Positions 6,331 to 8,638 of a stretch of DNA of 8,638 nucleotides are shown piece by piece; position 1 is the first letter of the stretch; each line of letters begins with the position of its first letter. The notes below the pieces were generated by a model. It made no database searches and had not been told where the DNA came from. It saw nothing but the letters and a program-made list of their open reading frames with translations. The translations under genes and the position numbers were made by a program. The DNA comes from JAEHCY01 sp964519095 (GTDB lineage Bacteria > Pseudomonadota > Gammaproteobacteria > Chromatiales > Chromatiaceae), in the NCBI GenBank assembly GCA_964519095.1, contig CAZFHV010000147.1, positions 1-8,638 on the forward strand, read 5' to 3'.

Positions 6331-7194
6331 GTGGATTCGCCGCCGTTCATCCTAGCAGGCTCCCAGGAAAACTTCGCCGAGCTGGTGCTGGAGAACTCCC
6401 GCCGCGGCCCGGTGCTGGTGGACTTCTGGTCCCCCCGTGTGGGCCCCTCCCTGCGACAGCGGGACCTGCTGGTGCGGCTGGCCCAGGCATACGGCGGGCG
6501 CTTCCTGCTGGTGAGCGTCGACACGGATCGGGAACGGGGCCTGGTGGCCGAGTACGGGGTGCGCAGCCTCCCCTCCTGCAAGCTCTTTCGCCAGGGTCGC
6601 CTGGTGGAGCAGGTCTTCGGGCTGCAGCCGGAGGCCCACTACCGGGCCCTGATCGATCGCCACCTGCCGGGGGTCGCCGAGGGGGTGACGGCGGCCGCCC
6701 TTCAGGCCTGGAACGCCGGGGACCGCGAGGGGGCCCTGCGCCTCCTGGCCGAGGGGGCCCTGGCAGACCCCCAGCGGCCGGAGCTGCCGCTGCTCCTGGC
6801 CAAGCTCCTGATGCGGCTCGGACGCCAAGGGGAGGCCCAGGCCCTGCTGAGCAGCCTGCCGGAACTGCTCGCCGATCGTCCCGAGATCCGGCGCCTGCAC
6901 GGCCACCTGGACCTGATCCTCGCCGCCGAGACCGCCCCCACCGCCGATGTCCTCACCAAGCGCCTGAGGGAGGACCCCCAGGACCCGGAGGCGCGTTTCC
7001 AACTCGCAGCCCGCCGCCTGGTGGCGGATGAGGTCGAGGGGGCCCTGGAGGAGCTCCTGGCCCTGATGGAGCGGGCGCCCGACTACCGAGAGGGGGTGGC
7101 GGAGCGGGCCCTGGCCGCCCTGCTGGACCTGCTCGATCCCCAGGACGAGCGGGTGCGCCGCTACCGCCGCGCCCTGATGAATCGCCACGCCTGA
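6331..7194 (+). CDS. cnoX: CnoX/YbbN-like thioredoxin-fold and TPR chaperone lacking the active-site cysteines
   Basis: A thioredoxin fold (residues about 5-110) is followed by TPR-like helical repeats (about 120-285), the layout of YbbN/CnoX, a holdase that protects proteins during oxidative stress and hands them to GroEL and DnaK in the cytoplasm. NFAELVLENS, VLVDFWS, VDTDRE and the cis-Pro loop SLPSCKLF are clear. Where thioredoxin has WCGPC this protein has RVGPS, and where E. coli CnoX has Cys38 and Cys63 it has Ser40 and Thr65. The only cysteine is C83, next to the cis-Pro. A longer reading from ATG 6199 exists, but its extra 44 residues come from the heptamer repeat and leader. GTG 6331 gives 287 aa, close to the 284 aa of E. 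coli CnoX, and starts where the family does, so I chose it despite lacking a clear Shine-Dalgarno. rimO follows after 17 bp. Confidence 0.85.
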   Translation: MDSPPFILAGSQENFAELVLENSRRGPVLVDFWSPRVGPSLRQRDLLVRLAQAYGGRFLLVSVDTDRERGLVAEYGVRSLPSCKLFRQGRLVEQVFGLQPEAHYRALIDRHLPGVAEGVTAAALQAWNAGDREGALRLLAEGALADPQRPELPLLLAKLLMRLGRQGEAQALLSSLPELLADRPEIRRLHGHLDLILAAETAPTADVLTKRLREDPQDPEARFQLAARRLVADEVEGALEELLALMERAPDYREGVAERALAALLDLLDPQDERVRRYRRALMNRHA

Positions 7195-7198
7195 CCCC

Positions 7199-7211
7199 GG
7201 GAGACCCTCCC
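7199..7211 (+). promoter_or_regulatory. rimO Shine-Dalgarno inside a perfect mini-hairpin
   Basis: GGGAG (7199-7203), loop ACC, CTCCC (7207-7211) and then the ATG directly. The Shine-Dalgarno GGGAGA is well placed, seven bases before the start, but can be fully paired with the bases that touch the start codon. The cnoX stop codon is only four bases upstream of the stem, so ribosomes finishing cnoX would open it. This fits translational coupling. Confidence 0.45.
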
Positions 7212-8534
7212 ATGACCTCAGCCGCACCGCGCGTGGGCTTCGTGAGCCTCGGCTGCCCCAAGGCCACCGTGGACTCCGAGCGCATCCTCACCCAGCTCCG
7301 CGCGGAAGGCTATGCCCTCTCGCCCAGCTATCAGGATGCCGACCTGGTGATCGTCAACACCTGCGGCTTCATCGATGCGGCGGTCGAGGAGTCCCTGGAG
7401 GCCATCGGCGAGGCCCTGGCCCAGAACGGCCGGGTCATCGTCACCGGCTGCCTGGGGGCCCGGGAGGAGCTGGTACGTGGCGCCCACCCCCATCTCCTGG
7501 CGGTCACCGGGCCCCATGCCTACGAGGCGGTGATGGGGGCGGTCCACACCCACCTGCCTCCCCCCGAGCACCCCTTCACGGGGCTGCTGCCGCCCCAGGG
7601 GGTCAAGCTCACCCCCCGCCATTACGCCTATCTCAAGATCTCCGAGGGCTGCAACCACCGCTGCAGCTTCTGCATCATCCCCCAGTTGCGGGGCGATCTG
7701 GTGAGCCGGCCCATCGGCGAGGTCCTCCAGGAGGCGGAGAACCTGGTCAACGCCGGGGTGCGGGAGCTGCTGGTCATCGCCCAGGACACCAGCGCCTACG
7801 GGGTGGACATCCACCACCGCCTGGGCTTCTGGCGCGGCCGTCCCCTGTCGACCCGGCTGGTGACCCTCGCCGAGGCCCTGGGGGAGCTGGGCGTCTGGGT
7901 GCGCCTGCACTATGTCTATCCCTATCCCAGCGTGGAAGGGCTGATCCCGCTGATGGCCGAGGGCAAGCTGCTGCCCTATCTGGACCTGCCCCTGCAGCAC
8001 GGCAGCCCCCGCATCCTCAAGGCCATGCGCCGCCCCGCGGCCACCGAGCGGGTGCTGGAGCGCCTGGCGGGCTGGCGCCGCCAGTGCCCCGAGCTGACCC
8101 TGCGCAGCACCTTCATCGTGGGCTTCCCCGGGGAGACGGAGCGGGACTTCGCGACCCTGCTGGATTTTCTGCGCGCCGCCGAGCTGGATCGGGTGGGCTG
8201 CTTCGCCTATTCCCCGGTGGCGGGGGCCAGCGCCAACGCCCTGCCCGACCCGGTCCCAGAGCCCCTCAAGGAGGAGCGCCTGGAGCGCTTCATGGGGGTG
8301 CAGGCGGAGATCAGCCGCGCCAAACTGCGCCGAAAGATCGGCCAGCGCCTGATCGTGCTGGTGGACGAGGTGAGCGACGAGGCGATCCTGGCCCGCAGCA
8401 GCGCCGATGCCCCGGAGATCGACGGTCAGGTCATCATCGAGCCGGGCTGGGACCTGGCGCCGGGGGATTTCCTGGAGGTGGAGGTCACCGGCTCCGCCGA
8501 GCACGACCTCTGGGCCCGGCCGGTGGAGGACTGA
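7212..8534 (+). CDS. rimO: Ribosomal protein S12 methylthiotransferase RimO
   Basis: This 440-aa radical-SAM enzyme adds a methylthio group to the beta carbon of a conserved aspartate of ribosomal protein S12 (Asp88 in E. coli, Asp89 if Met1 is counted). All expected parts are present. The N-terminal UPF0004 domain holds three cluster cysteines: C15 (GFVSLGCPKATVDSE), C51 (VNTCGFI) and C80 (VTGCLGARE). The radical-SAM cluster CNHRCSFC lies at C147, C151 and C154. Further landmarks are QDTSAYG, HYVYPYP, LDLPLQHGSPRILKAMRRP and TFIVGFPGE. A C-terminal TRAM domain (about 372-438) presumably binds S12. The SLGCPKATVDSE and LQHGSPRIL signatures favour RimO over the tRNA enzyme MiaB. Length is normal, and the start is fixed by GGGAGA seven bases upstream. 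It is the second gene of a unit with the cnoX-like gene. It ends at TGA 8532-8534, 38 bp before a convergent gene. Confidence 0.97.
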   Translation: MTSAAPRVGFVSLGCPKATVDSERILTQLRAEGYALSPSYQDADLVIVNTCGFIDAAVEESLEAIGEALAQNGRVIVTGCLGAREELVRGAHPHLLAVTGPHAYEAVMGAVHTHLPPPEHPFTGLLPPQGVKLTPRHYAYLKISEGCNHRCSFCIIPQLRGDLVSRPIGEVLQEAENLVNAGVRELLVIAQDTSAYGVDIHHRLGFWRGRPLSTRLVTLAEALGELGVWVRLHYVYPYPSVEGLIPLMAEGKLLPYLDLPLQHGSPRILKAMRRPAATERVLERLAGWRRQCPELTLRSTFIVGFPGETERDFATLLDFLRAAELDRVGCFAYSPVAGASANALPDPVPEPLKEERLERFMGVQAEISRAKLRRKIGQRLIVLVDEVSDEAILARSSADAPEIDGQVIIEPGWDLAPGDFLEVEVTGSAEHDLWARPVED

Positions 8535-8572
8535 GGGGACCAGCCGTCTTCCCCTGCCCCCCGGGGTCCGCC

Positions 8573-8638
8573 TCAGCCCGGCTCCAGCACCCCCTGGCGG
8601 CGGAAGAGCGCCAGGAGCCGCTCGCAGTTGGCCCGCAC
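8573..8638 (-). CDS. C-terminal end of an unidentified minus-strand gene (partial)
   Basis: Reading inward from the window edge, the minus strand gives an open frame of 21 residues, VRANCERLLALFRRQGVLEP followed by G, then TGA at 8573-8575. The amphipathic helix pattern and the position converging on rimO make it a plausible protein C-terminus. The piece is too short to name a family or exclude chance; the frame would have to stay open beyond the window to be real. Confidence 0.4.
   Translation of the reverse strand: MRANCERLLALFRRQGVLEPG

Noticed and set aside
6120..6581. 153-codon minus-strand frame across the intergenic region and the start of cnoX
   Set aside because: It is antisense to the thioredoxin domain, its product is Arg/Ser/Pro-rich, and it overlaps the better-supported small membrane protein only at its end.
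7218..8504. 428-codon open frame on the minus strand opposite rimO
   Set aside because: It mirrors a fully motif-bearing rimO gene; long antisense frames are expected in GC-rich codon-biased genes, and its product is Gly/Ala/Gln/His-rich with no domain.
8535..8572. Bidirectional terminator between rimO and the convergent gene
   Set aside because: Short pairings exist (GGGGA with TCCCC; GGACC with GGTCC), but they compete, have long loops and no T-run on either strand.

Overview
The window is GC-rich (well over 65% by eye) and bacterial. The gene set (RimO, a YbbN/CnoX-type thioredoxin-TPR protein, a PduO-type cobalamin adenosyltransferase, a large SNF2 helicase and an IS1595-family transposase remnant) suggests a high-GC proteobacterium. 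A gammaproteobacterium of the Chromatiales/purple-sulfur kind is my best guess, from the overall feel of the proteins and not from any search.

The left half (1-4725) looks damaged. Positions 3-611 (+) hold an ISXO2/IS1595-type transposase interrupted by an in-frame amber codon; its N-terminal part is cut off or unrecognisable. Facing it on the minus strand, 46 bp away, is one very large SNF2-family helicase gene (658-4725, about 1355 aa if repaired). It is split into three reading frames by two separate single-base events: an extra base in a G7 run near 2843-2849 and a missing base near 878/879, just before helicase motif VI. Either the gene has decayed or the sequence carries indel errors.

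The middle (4818-6153, minus strand) is a probable short operon transcribed leftward from an AT-rich region at about 6154-6218. In order it holds a 56-aa cysteine-rich one-pass membrane protein, the PduO-type ATP:cob(I)alamin adenosyltransferase, and a secreted or lipid-anchored NTF2-like (DUF4440/SnoaL) protein. A strong hairpin directly after the adenosyltransferase stop may limit read-through to the third gene.

The right part (6331-8534, plus strand) is a tight two-gene unit: a cnoX-like gene, then rimO after 17 bp. The rimO Shine-Dalgarno lies in a small perfect hairpin that suggests translational coupling to cnoX. The cnoX-like protein has lost both active-site cysteines. The divergent intergenic region between the two units carries an AT-rich promoter, five perfect 7-bp tandem repeats and a small inverted repeat. 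The last 66 bases are the C-terminal end of an unidentified minus-strand gene that converges on rimO.

No gene-free stretch exceeds 300 bp; the longest is 6154-6330. I see no tRNA, rRNA or CRISPR. I do not see a clearly new multi-gene system. The most novel item is the small cysteine-rich membrane protein ahead of the adenosyltransferase.
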